In this document: piece by piece, positions 7,012-12,932 of the stretch
Layout: every line of letters begins with the position of its first letter
Position numbering within the stretch: position 1 is the first letter of the stretch
Assembly: GCA_937915975.1 (NCBI GenBank)
Contig: CALGGL010000294.1
Span: 1-12,932, forward strand
Direction: 5' to 3'
Length of the DNA: 12,932 bases
Source: an uncultured Lachnospiraceae bacterium
GTDB lineage: Bacteria > Bacillota > Clostridia > Lachnospirales > Lachnospiraceae
Notes under the pieces: generated by a model
What the model was told of the DNA's origin: nothing
Seen by the model: only the letters and a program-made list of their open reading frames with translations
Databases searched by the model: none
Program-made: the position numbers and the translations under genes

Positions 7012-7515
7012 ATGTTAGATGACAAATATGAATTTCGTTCAATTAATCAGGACGAGGCCGATCAGGCTGTTAGGATAGAACAGATTTGTTTTCCACCAAA
7101 TGAGGCGTGCTCTGAAAAGAGCATGAAGGAAAGAATTAAAAAGGTACCGGAATTATTTCTCGTTGCGGTAGATAAGGAAAACGGTAAGCTTGCCGGATTC
7201 TTAAATGGTGTGGCAACGGATGAGGACTCATTTAGAGATGAGTTTTTCACGGATGCAGCTTTGTATAAAACAGACGGTAAAAATGTTATGCTGCTCGGAT
7301 TGGATGTGCTTCCCGAGTATCGCGGACAGGGACTTGCAAGGGAACTTGTTTTACGCTACTGTGAGAGGGAAAGAAAGAATAATCGAAGGATGCTGTATCT
7401 TACCTGCCTTGATGTTAAGGTGGAGATGTATAAAAAGATGGGATTTAAGGATCTCGGTATAGCCAATTCAACCTGGGGTGGGGAAGAATGGCATGAGATG
7501 ACACTTGATATATAA
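7012..7515 (+). CDS. GNAT-family N-acetyltransferase (AANAT-like)
   Basis: 167 residues; ATG 7012 is two bases after the previous stop, with GAGGG at 7001-7005 inside the upstream gene. The N-terminal EQICFPPNEACSE (23-35) is typical of the arylalkylamine-N-acetyltransferase-like branch. LDVLPEYRGQGLA (97-109) is the motif A acetyl-CoA pyrophosphate loop (R104-G105-Q106-G107), and the C-terminal YKKMGFKDLG is the usual motif B end. It would move an acetyl group from acetyl-CoA to an amine. The substrate is not evident, and it may be either part of the module or a hitchhiker at the end of the operon. No clear terminator hairpin follows in the next 98 bases. Confidence 0.88.
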   Translation: MLDDKYEFRSINQDEADQAVRIEQICFPPNEACSEKSMKERIKKVPELFLVAVDKENGKLAGFLNGVATDEDSFRDEFFTDAALYKTDGKNVMLLGLDVLPEYRGQGLARELVLRYCERERKNNRRMLYLTCLDVKVEMYKKMGFKDLGIANSTWGGEEWHEMTLDI

Positions 7516-7568
7516 AATAAAATATGCGAAGTTGGATTGCAATGATATAAAAAATATGTAACAACGAT

Positions 7569-7587
7569 TATAATGATAATTTATAAT
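7569..7587 (+). promoter_or_regulatory. Possible weak promoter for the YbaK-like gene
   Basis: Two TATAAT hexamers (7569-7574 and 7582-7587) lie in AT-rich sequence just upstream of the next gene, but neither has a good -35 box at 16-18 bases. The second would leave too little room for a normal leader. A separate promoter is plausible, but read-through from the operon is an alternative. Confidence 0.25.
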
Positions 7588-7613
7588 ACATGAAAGAATT
7601 GAAAGGAAAAAAT

Positions 7614-8162
7614 ATGGAACTGTTTGACGGAAGACCGCAAAATACAGAAGGAAGATTACCGCGAGAGGTAAGAACCTATGATTATCTGGACAAGCTTGGG
7701 ATAGAGTATAAGAGAACGGATCACGGACCTGCCAATACCATGGAGGCATGCAATGAAATCGATGCTGTGCTTGGAGTACTCATTTGCAAGAATTTGTTTT
7801 TATGTAACAGGCAGAAGACTAATTTTTATCTACTGATGATGCCGGGAGATAAGAAGTTTAAGACGAAGGAGCTTTCAAGTCAGATTAATTCCGCAAGGCT
7901 TTCCTTTGCCGACCCTTCTGATATGCTAAAGTATCTTGATATTGAACCGGGAGCGGTGAGCATAATGGGACTTATGAATGATAAGGAACATGAGGTCAAG
8001 CTTCTTGTTGATGAGGATGTTTTAAAGGGTGAATATTTAGGCTGCCATCCGTGCGTTTGTACCTCCAGTTTAAAGATAAAGACAAAGGATATATTTGATG
8101 TATTTCTTCCTGCAGTCGGACATGTTCCGGAGATTGTACATCTGGTGGGCGAAATGGAATAA
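7614..8162 (+). CDS. YbaK/ProX-type aminoacyl-tRNA deacylase domain protein
   Basis: 182 residues from ATG 7614, preferred over ATG 7590 because GAAAGG (7601-7606) is spaced seven bases from it. Single-domain YbaK/EbsC fold related to the prolyl-tRNA synthetase editing domain and to free-standing ProX/PrdX proteins, which hydrolyse mischarged Ala- or Cys-tRNA. Evidence: the N-terminal helix and TDHGPANTMEAC (35-46); K59 in CKNLFL, at the place of the conserved functional lysine; the strand NFYLLMMPGDKKF; and GAVSIMGLMND, equivalent to the usual GSV-P-GL-ND loop. It lies 98 bases after the GNAT gene on the same strand. A housekeeping translation-fidelity role is likely; the exact charged tRNA cannot be read from the sequence. 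Confidence 0.85.
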   Translation: MELFDGRPQNTEGRLPREVRTYDYLDKLGIEYKRTDHGPANTMEACNEIDAVLGVLICKNLFLCNRQKTNFYLLMMPGDKKFKTKELSSQINSARLSFADPSDMLKYLDIEPGAVSIMGLMNDKEHEVKLLVDEDVLKGEYLGCHPCVCTSSLKIKTKDIFDVFLPAVGHVPEIVHLVGEME

Positions 8163-8190
8163 AAATGGAAATGTTTTGGAAATATTTCGG

Positions 8191-8219
8191 TTGACAAATA
8201 AACTCCGCTCTTTTATAAT
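8191..8219 (+). promoter_or_regulatory. Perfect consensus sigma-A promoter of the XRE-Uma2 gene
   Basis: TTGACA (8191-8196), exactly 17 bases, TATAAT (8214-8219). Transcription should start near 8226, giving a leader of about 50 bases. A promoter this close to consensus usually needs control, and the spacer contains one arm of an inverted repeat (listed separately). Confidence 0.9.
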
Positions 8220-8279
8220 GTACTTATAAATAAATGACAAAGTCATAAGAAAGTATGTTATGAAAGGAGCGGAGTTTAT
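8198..8279. repeat. Long-range 13-bp inverted repeat spanning promoter and start codon
   Basis: ATAAACTCCGCTC at 8198-8210, inside the -35/-10 spacer, is the exact reverse complement of GAGCGGAGTTTAT at 8267-8279, which covers the ribosome binding region and the first bases of ATG 8278. The left arm lies upstream of the transcription start, so the pair cannot form an mRNA hairpin from this promoter. A pair of protein-binding sites in opposite orientation is more likely. Between the arms lies ATGAC-AAA-GTCAT (8234-8246). Confidence 0.75.
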
Positions 8280-9219
8280 GACTATTCAGGAAATGATTCA
8301 AAAGAAAAAGGAACTGGGTTATTCCAATCAGCAGATTGCAGATATGTCAGGTGTGCCTCTCGGTACGGTTCAAAAGCTTTTTTCAGGTATTACAATGACA
8401 CCGAGGTACAATACGCTTCAGGCACTGTCAAAAGTGTTTGAAGATAGAAAAGAGGAAATACTTTATCTGCATGACTCAGGTGCGGAATCAAATATGGTTC
8501 ATGAATCGTCGGCAGCATATAAAGTTTCTTATGTGGATTCAAATGATGACAGATGTCGTGAACGTAGAGAACTGATTGAAAAGCAATTGGCTGATGAAAA
8601 ACTGGAACTTGAAAAAATAATAAATAAACAGATAGCTGAGCGTGTTCCGGGAACGATAGGCGATAAGACGCTTGAAGATTATATGATGCTTCCGGAGGGT
8701 ACCAGAATTGAGATGATAGACGGAAGATTTTATAATATGGCGGCAGCGACTGTTGTTCATCAAAGGATTGCTTTGATGATAGGTAATGTATTTGAAAATT
8801 TTATCAACGAAAACAATGGTCCGTGTATGGTTTCTTTAGCAGCTACTGATGTTAGGCTTGATTGTGACGATAAGACTGTGGTTCAGCCCGATGTGCTTAT
8901 TGTTTGCGACAGAGATAAGATTAAGAAGCAAATGATTGAAGGTGCGCCGGATCTTGTGGTTGAGGTATTGTCGCCGAGTAATTCGTATATGGACCTTGTT
9001 ATAAAACTAAAGAAATACCAAAAGGCGGGTGTCCGCGAGTATTGGATTGTTTTACCTGAAGAAAAAGGAATATTGGTATATTATTTTGAAAAAACAGGTA
9101 ATATGACGGATTTTAATAACTATACTTTTGATGATAAAGTTCCTGTTGGAATATGGGAAGGAAGATGTGAGATTGATTTCAAAAAAATATATGATAAAAT
9201 AAGTTTTTTGATGGAATAA
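8278..9219 (+). CDS. XRE-family HTH fused to Uma2 (DUF820) nuclease-fold domain
   Basis: 313 residues from ATG 8278, eight bases after AAAGGAG; the earlier ATG 8260 has no proper ribosome site. Residues about 1-55 form a Cro/C1-type helix-turn-helix (SNQQIADMSGVPLGTVQKL, 16-34). Residues 56-120 are a variable, partly helical linker. Residues about 125-305 are a Uma2 domain of the PD-(D/E)XK superfamily: LPEGTRIEMIDG (138-149), QPDVLIV with D205, APDLVVEVLSPSN with E229, a lysine-rich helix (K243-K249) and AGVREYWIVLPE. All key acidic residues are present, so nuclease activity is possible but unproven for this family. The HTH may make it a sequence-specific DNA binder that controls its own strong promoter (inference). 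Apparently monocistronic. Confidence 0.88.
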   Translation: MTIQEMIQKKKELGYSNQQIADMSGVPLGTVQKLFSGITMTPRYNTLQALSKVFEDRKEEILYLHDSGAESNMVHESSAAYKVSYVDSNDDRCRERRELIEKQLADEKLELEKIINKQIAERVPGTIGDKTLEDYMMLPEGTRIEMIDGRFYNMAAATVVHQRIALMIGNVFENFINENNGPCMVSLAATDVRLDCDDKTVVQPDVLIVCDRDKIKKQMIEGAPDLVVEVLSPSNSYMDLVIKLKKYQKAGVREYWIVLPEEKGILVYYFEKTGNMTDFNNYTFDDKVPVGIWEGRCEIDFKKIYDKISFLME

Positions 9220-9323
9220 ATAAAGAATATAACATTAATATTTAAAAACAGCAGTAAAATTATAAAAATACAACAATAACAAAATAAAAAAAATCAGTAG
9301 CTAAAATACACTAAGGGAAAAGC

Positions 9324-10028
9324 ATGAAACTCCAAAAATTATACAGCTACGTCAGGCGTGCTGTTGATGATTACAATATGATAGAAGATGGCGATAGGAT
9401 TGTCATAGGAATTTCGGGAGGAAAAGACTCGCTCACACTTTTATATGCTTTAAGTGGAATGAGAGATTTTTATCCAAAGAAATATGAAATAGTTGCGGTT
9501 ACGGTAGACCTCGGCTATGAAGGCTTTGATCTGACACCGATTCAAAAGCTTTGTGATGAATTAAAGGTTGAGTACCATATCGAGAAAACCGAAATCTCAA
9601 AGATGATTGGTGAGGTAGGCTGTTCGCTCTGTGCAAGACTTAGAAGAGGTGCAATCGGACAGTCTGCAAAGGCTCTTGGCTGCAACAAGATAGCTTATGC
9701 TCACAGCATGGATGATGCTGTGGAAACCATGATGCTTTCACTAATTTATGAAGGACGTTTTTCTTCATTTGAACCGTTAACAAGATATGAAGACAACGAG
9801 ATAACACTTATAAGACCACTCATATACGCACCTGCAAGTGCGGTAGTCGGCTTTGCAAACAGGTATGAGCTGCCTATAGTTAAAAACCCATGTCCGTTTG
9901 ACAATGAAACCGAAAGAACCTATGTAAGAAATCTGTTAAACGACATAAATAAACACGCACCCGGAGTCAAAGACCGGATGCTCACCGCAATCAAATCCGG
10001 AGTTTCCTCGTATAAGATTGAAAAGTAA
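9324..10028 (+). CDS. TtcA-family PP-loop ATPase, tRNA 2-thiocytidine synthesis-like
   Basis: 234 residues; ATG 9324 follows AAGGG (9313-9317). The ATP-pyrophosphatase P-loop ISGGKDS (30-36) is followed by CSLC (100-103), AHSMDDAVET (126-135) and a third cysteine in KNPCPF (C190). The CxxC plus distant Cys set is what TtcA uses to hold an oxygen-sensitive [4Fe-4S] cluster for thiolation of C32 in tRNA. Activation of the base by adenylation is the family chemistry. The protein is shorter than the roughly 300-residue E. coli enzyme, lacking extra N- and C-terminal sequence, and belongs to the compact TtcA-like group common in clostridia, so its exact tRNA position is not certain. It stands alone, and the 104 bases before it are very AT-rich without a convincing promoter. 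Confidence 0.85.
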   Translation: MKLQKLYSYVRRAVDDYNMIEDGDRIVIGISGGKDSLTLLYALSGMRDFYPKKYEIVAVTVDLGYEGFDLTPIQKLCDELKVEYHIEKTEISKMIGEVGCSLCARLRRGAIGQSAKALGCNKIAYAHSMDDAVETMMLSLIYEGRFSSFEPLTRYEDNEITLIRPLIYAPASAVVGFANRYELPIVKNPCPFDNETERTYVRNLLNDINKHAPGVKDRMLTAIKSGVSSYKIEK

Positions 10029-10133
10029 CTAAATATTTTTTTGATATAAAAAATTTAAACTAAAGTGAAAATAATATTTATTGCAAAAACAACAATAACA
10101 AATGGAAATAACAAAAAATTTTCTTCATTACTG

Positions 10134-10351
10134 CCACATATAAGGATATGGAAATGAGGTGGGTTGAATAACATTATGCCCGATTTGTGTAAAATCAGCA
10201 ACGAAGATTTGATACGATTCGCTCAGAAACCGAACTGTTTGAGCGTAGCGAGTTTTTCGGTTTCGTGCGAATATTGAAAATCTGAGTTTTCTGATTTCAC
10301 AAATCTTTGGCAAGTTATCAACCTACCTCATTTCCATATCCTTATATGTGG
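10134..10351. repeat. 218-bp palindromic intergenic element (MITE-like)
   Basis: The left arm 10134-10172, starting CCACATATAAGGATATGG, is the reverse complement of the right arm 10314-10351, with one mismatch and one bulged base. Further inside, 10182-10198 pairs with 10291-10305, 10206-10210 with 10278-10282, 10217-10222 with 10267-10272, and GAAACCGAA (10226-10234) with TTCGGTTTC (10256-10264). The loop contains GAGCGTAGCGAG. The stems are nested, so the element can fold as one rod. CTG occurs directly outside both ends (10131-10133 and 10352-10354), a possible 3-bp target duplication. It carries no transposase and fills the gap between convergent genes, where it may also stop transcription. 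Outside it, 10029-10133 is plain AT-rich sequence in which I see nothing further. Confidence 0.85.
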
Positions 10352-10363
10352 CTGGAGAAAAAT

Positions 10364-11824
10364 TTATTCCACTTTTTCAAGCCTTACGTTTCTTATGTGA
10401 ATGGTTGCTGTTGAACCCTGGCTACCCATATTGAACTCGACACGTCCGTTGTCATCGCTTTTAGTTGTCATATCAAAGTCAAATGAGAAGGTCTGCCAAT
10501 CCTCGGTAAGCTCAACTGAAGTATCAGGGAAGTAACGTATCCAATCCTCATCGGGAGCAGTTACGGCTGCTTTCATCTTTCTTGGTTCTTCTGCGTAAGC
10601 TTCAAATGAAAATCTGTAGCTTGAACCCTCTTCCATAGGCATTTCAGGCTGTACAAGCTGTACAGAATATTCCTCTGTGCCTGCTGCTGTTGAAGTGATT
10701 ATAATTTCGTTATCTTTGATTTCCGCCTCGCCTTCACCGTCTGCAAAAAGAAGGAATTTCCAATTTTCATCATCTGTCAAATCCTCTGATTCAGAGAAGT
10801 CACTGTTATATACAAAGTTTCCTGTTTCATCTGCTTCACGGAAGATAAGCTCGTCTACAGGTCTCTCAACGTTTTCGTCATATTCTTCCTTTTGGAAGAT
10901 TCTTACATAGTCAACCTTCATGGCTGCTCTGTCATCAAATATTGTGTCCTCACTTGGATCACCCGGCCAGTCACCGCCGACAGCAACATTTAAGATTACG
11001 TGGAATGGCTGGTCAAACGGAGCAGGATAAGGTCTTTCCTCGTTTCCGTCTGTTCCTGTGAACCAGTCGCTCTCCTCAAAGTATTGCTCTCCATCTACGA
11101 ACCAGCGTATTACACCCGGCTCCCATTCCACAGCAAATACATGGTACTCACTTGCAAAGTCACCGTCAGCAAGAGTGTAAGTACCCTGCTTTTGCTTATG
11201 TGGAGCACCGAAATGTATGGTTCCGTAGAGGGTATTTGTTGTATCTCCGAGTACTTCCATAATATCTATCTCACCACATTTTGGCCACTGACCATAGTAG
11301 CTTTCGTTCTGAGGCATCATCCAAAATGCAGGTAGAAATCCTTTTCCGGTAGGAACCTTAAGGCGCGCTTCAATCTTACCGTATTTTACATCATGCTTGT
11401 TCTGGGTGTTTACACGACCTGAAACGTAAGATACATTTCCGTCCTCGTCTACATTTTTAACAGGCTGTATGACAAGCTCTCCGTCCTTTACAAATGCATA
11501 TTCATCACTTGGAATATACTCCTGAAGCTCATGGTTAACCCAGCCCACCTCATGTTGTTCATAGTTCCAATCCTCTTCGTTAAGCTTTGTACCGTTAAAC
11601 TCATCATGCCATACAAGGTGATATCCTTCAGGAACTTCAATCTCGTCCTCTGAAACATCTGTTGCACTTGTGTCAACTGCATCATCCGGAGTTGCAGTTT
11701 CTGTTGCTTCCGTGTTTGATGCTGTGGTAGAATCATCGTTCTTTTTACCACATCCTGTAAGAGCAGAAGCAGTCATAAGCGCAGCCATCATAAAAGCTGC
11801 TATTTTTTTAGTCTGTCTTTTCAT
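10364..11824 (-). CDS. Secreted GH16 beta-glucanase (laminarinase/lichenase-like) lipoprotein
   Basis: 486 residues, starting at the ATG ending at 11824, ten bases after AGGAGG. A lipoprotein signal peptide occupies residues 1-24 with lipobox LTGC (22-25), followed by a Thr/Ser/Asp/Ala-rich linker (26-60) that would hold the enzyme off the cell surface. The GH16 domain spans about 62-311: LVWHDEFNG (70-78), then PAFWMMP and GEIDIMEVLG (184-193) with nucleophile E185, D187 and acid/base E190, then HVFAVEWEPGVIRWFVDG and VDYVRIFQ at its end. Residues about 335-486 (from NFVYNSDFSE) look like a CBM4/9-type carbohydrate-binding beta-sandwich. It should cut beta-1,3 or mixed beta-1,3/1,4 glucans outside the cell. 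The AraC-type gene upstream on the same strand may control it. I found no convincing promoter hexamers in 11825-11926. Confidence 0.93.
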   Translation of the reverse strand: MKRQTKKIAAFMMAALMTASALTGCGKKNDDSTTASNTEATETATPDDAVDTSATDVSEDEIEVPEGYHLVWHDEFNGTKLNEEDWNYEQHEVGWVNHELQEYIPSDEYAFVKDGELVIQPVKNVDEDGNVSYVSGRVNTQNKHDVKYGKIEARLKVPTGKGFLPAFWMMPQNESYYGQWPKCGEIDIMEVLGDTTNTLYGTIHFGAPHKQKQGTYTLADGDFASEYHVFAVEWEPGVIRWFVDGEQYFEESDWFTGTDGNEERPYPAPFDQPFHVILNVAVGGDWPGDPSEDTIFDDRAAMKVDYVRIFQKEEYDENVERPVDELIFREADETGNFVYNSDFSESEDLTDDENWKFLLFADGEGEAEIKDNEIIITSTAAGTEEYSVQLVQPEMPMEEGSSYRFSFEAYAEEPRKMKAAVTAPDEDWIRYFPDTSVELTEDWQTFSFDFDMTTKSDDNGRVEFNMGSQGSTATIHIRNVRLEKVE

Positions 11825-11902
11825 TTTTTCATATCCTCCTGATTTATTTTCGATATTATTTACTCACATAAGCTTGAACAGAAAAATCATATAGTTTTAC
11901 GC

Positions 11903-11917
11903 GAGCATTTTTTGCTC
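11903..11917. promoter_or_regulatory. Small palindrome upstream of the GH16 gene
   Basis: GAGCA-TTTTT-TGCTC lies about 80 bases before the GH16 start, where an upstream regulator site could be. It is short, and no second copy was found, so it is only a candidate operator. Confidence 0.3.
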
Positions 11918-11926
11918 ACAGAGCAT

Positions 11927-11975
11927 AAAAATCGCACCATCTGTTATGAATAGATAATATAACGGTGCGATTTTT
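11927..11975 (-). terminator. Hairpin terminator after the AraC gene (could act in both directions)
   Basis: AAAAATCGCACC (11927-11938) and GGTGCGATTTTT (11964-11975) are perfect 12-base complements with a 25-base loop. Read on the minus strand, the stem ends in a T-run, so it would end transcription coming from the AraC-type gene about 100 bases upstream and separate it from GH16. The + strand reading also ends in T's. The loop is longer than usual. Confidence 0.7.
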
Positions 11976-12000
11976 CTTTATATCGGTATATTGATTTTTT

Positions 12001-12016
12001 TGTCAGATATATGACA
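12001..12016. other. TGTCA-GATATA-TGACA palindrome downstream of the AraC gene
   Basis: A 5-bp perfect inverted repeat with a 6-bp centre between the AraC-type stop and the terminator. In RNA it is too short for a stable hairpin. It could be a protein site or chance in AT-rich sequence. Confidence 0.25.
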
Positions 12017-12071
12017 GTTTGATAATTATATTAAGATTATTTTTTGGTGGTGATAAAAATGTAATGCTTTA

Positions 12072-12836
12072 TTATATTTTTTCATTGGGCTTACCCAATC
12101 CGCTTTCAAATAAATGTGTCATTCTAAACTCCGCAGGAGTTGTACCGAGCTCCTTTCTGAAAACCTCCGTAAAGTAGCTTTGGCTTGGAAAGGCGAGTAT
12201 AGAGGAAATTTCTGCAGGAGTGTATTCGGAGTATAAAAGCATGTTTTGTGCTGTCTCAAGTTTCTTAACTCGTATATATCTGTTGATGGTAAGACCGGTT
12301 TCCTTCTTGAAAAGTCTTGAAAGATAAGATGGATTAAGCTTTACATACTCGGCAAGAGCTTCTAAGGTTATTCTGGTATGAAGATGATCGTAGATATAGT
12401 CTATGGTTTTGGCAACCGGCATGGAGGTAATCTTCTTTTTTCGAAGATTTTTCATACGCTTTGTATAGTCAAGGCACATTTCATAGTGAAGCATGGATAT
12501 TTCATTTGGATTTCTTGCCCTATCTGCTTTTTGTATATAAAAATCACTTACACTGTATGAATCCGAAAGTTCCATTCCGCCTTCTATACAATATCTTGCA
12601 ATCATCGCAGCGGTTATTACAAAGTGATACTTTAAGCTTTGAAGTGCATTGTCGGAAAGCGTACCAAGCCCTTTTTTTTCTGCAAAAACCTCCGTAACAA
12701 GAAGCTCCTTTACCTTACGTAAATCTCCGGCTTTAACATAAGAATAAAACTCTAACTCGGGATTGTATTCGGCACGCAGAAATTCTCGTTCTCTATGAAT
12801 AAATTCATGATATAGCAAATCCTTTTTTAAATCCAT
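12072..12836 (-). CDS. AraC-family transcriptional regulator
   Basis: 254 residues when started at the ATG ending at 12836, which has GGAGG seven bases upstream. The longer start at 12860 places that ribosome site inside the coding region and is less likely. The C-terminal ~100 residues hold the double helix-turn-helix of AraC/XylS regulators: TLEALAEYVKLNPSYLSRLFKKE is the first, and AEISSILAFPSQSYFTEVFRKELGTTPAEFR is the second with the family signature. The N-terminal ~140 residues are helical, lack a response-regulator receiver or cupin motif that I can recognise, and may sense a ligand or form dimers. It lies upstream of and co-oriented with the GH16 glucanase gene, so control of glucan use is a reasonable guess (inference). 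Confidence 0.9.
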   Translation of the reverse strand: MDLKKDLLYHEFIHREREFLRAEYNPELEFYSYVKAGDLRKVKELLVTEVFAEKKGLGTLSDNALQSLKYHFVITAAMIARYCIEGGMELSDSYSVSDFYIQKADRARNPNEISMLHYEMCLDYTKRMKNLRKKKITSMPVAKTIDYIYDHLHTRITLEALAEYVKLNPSYLSRLFKKETGLTINRYIRVKKLETAQNMLLYSEYTPAEISSILAFPSQSYFTEVFRKELGTTPAEFRMTHLFESGLGKPNEKI

Positions 12837-12886
12837 TATTCTTCCTCCGATGTTGTTCATATATTAACCATCCCAAAGTCATTTTT

Positions 12887-12915
12887 ATTATATGTTTTTT
12901 TGGATATAAAAGCAA
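12887..12915 (-). promoter_or_regulatory. Promoter of the AraC-type gene
   Basis: On the minus strand TTGCTT (12915-12910) and TATAAT (12892-12887) are separated by exactly 17 bases. The -10 is perfect and the -35 matches four of six. The leader to ATG 12836 would be about 45 bases. Confidence 0.7.
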
Positions 12916-12932
12916 CTTTTGAAAAATCTTGC

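Noticed and set aside
5227..7515. Toxin-antitoxin reading of the nucleotidyltransferase genes (MNT/HEPN or AbiE type)
   Set aside because: The proteins are too long, carry the COG3541-type motif context, and no HEPN or AbiEi-like partner is seen.
365..7515. A complete RNA-ligase repair operon (RtcB, Rnl or Hen1 type)
   Set aside because: No ligase, kinase-phosphatase or Hen1 signature could be found; only the nucleotidyltransferase family connects to that idea.
8278..9219. Transposase or restriction enzyme
   Set aside because: The C-terminal domain follows the Uma2/DUF820 pattern, and no terminal repeats, partner methylase or specificity gene is present.
9270..10102. Identical 14-mer ACAACAATAACAAA at 9270-9283 and 10089-10102, on either side of the TtcA-like gene
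   Set aside because: Low-complexity AT-rich sequence; too short to call attachment sites or a duplication.
10128..10313. Minus-strand open frame of 61 codons
   Set aside because: It lies inside the palindromic element and exists because of the repeat; no ribosome site and no family resemblance.
1..12932. CRISPR array, tRNA or rRNA genes
   Set aside because: No regularly spaced direct repeats, and no cloverleaf or rRNA-like conserved stretches were seen on either strand.

Overview
The window looks like a chromosomal segment of a low-GC Gram-positive anaerobe, most likely a Lachnospiraceae-type Clostridium (Butyrivibrio, Roseburia or Eubacterium group). This is inferred from the A+T-rich sequence, strong AGGAGG-type ribosome binding sites, consensus sigma-A promoters, the style of the GH16 lipoprotein and AraC regulator, and a palindromic intergenic element containing GAGCGTAGCGAG. 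No rRNA, tRNA, CRISPR array, integrase or transposase gene was seen.

Region 1 (1-7515) is the most interesting part. After two hairpins that probably end an unseen upstream gene, a strong promoter (TTGACA-17-TATTAT) is surrounded by three copies of a 23-bp pseudo-palindrome (half-sites GTTAGTA-N9-TACTAAC). It drives seven tightly packed + strand genes: an SPFH/band-7 protein without a membrane segment, a divergent ATP-NAD-kinase-like protein, a Nudix-fold protein with an NrtR-like winged helix and a damaged Nudix box, a 671-residue protein with a C-terminal SAM methyltransferase and an unrecognised ~400-residue N-terminus, two different YcgL/COG3541-type (pol-beta fold) nucleotidyltransferases, and a GNAT acetyltransferase. 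My reading is a self-regulated stress or repair module. The Nudix protein would sense an NAD-derived ligand such as ADP-ribose and control the promoter, while the nucleotidyltransferases, methyltransferase and acetyltransferase modify a nucleic acid or nucleotide substrate. The families and operators are visible; the joint function is inference.

Region 2 (7516-10028) holds three + strand genes: a YbaK/ProX-type aminoacyl-tRNA deacylase; an XRE-HTH/Uma2 (DUF820 nuclease fold) fusion protein behind a perfect consensus promoter carrying a long-range 13-bp inverted repeat; and a TtcA-family tRNA 2-thiolation PP-loop protein with a CxxC...C cysteine set.

Region 3 (10029-10363) is a convergent intergenic gap almost filled by a 218-bp element that is one long imperfect palindrome, with 39/38-bp terminal inverted repeats and a possible 3-bp CTG duplication.

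Region 4 (10364-12932, minus strand) contains a secreted GH16 beta-glucanase lipoprotein with a C-terminal carbohydrate-binding-like domain. Upstream of it lies a co-oriented AraC-family regulator with its own promoter and a terminator hairpin after it, together a plausible glucan-utilisation pair.
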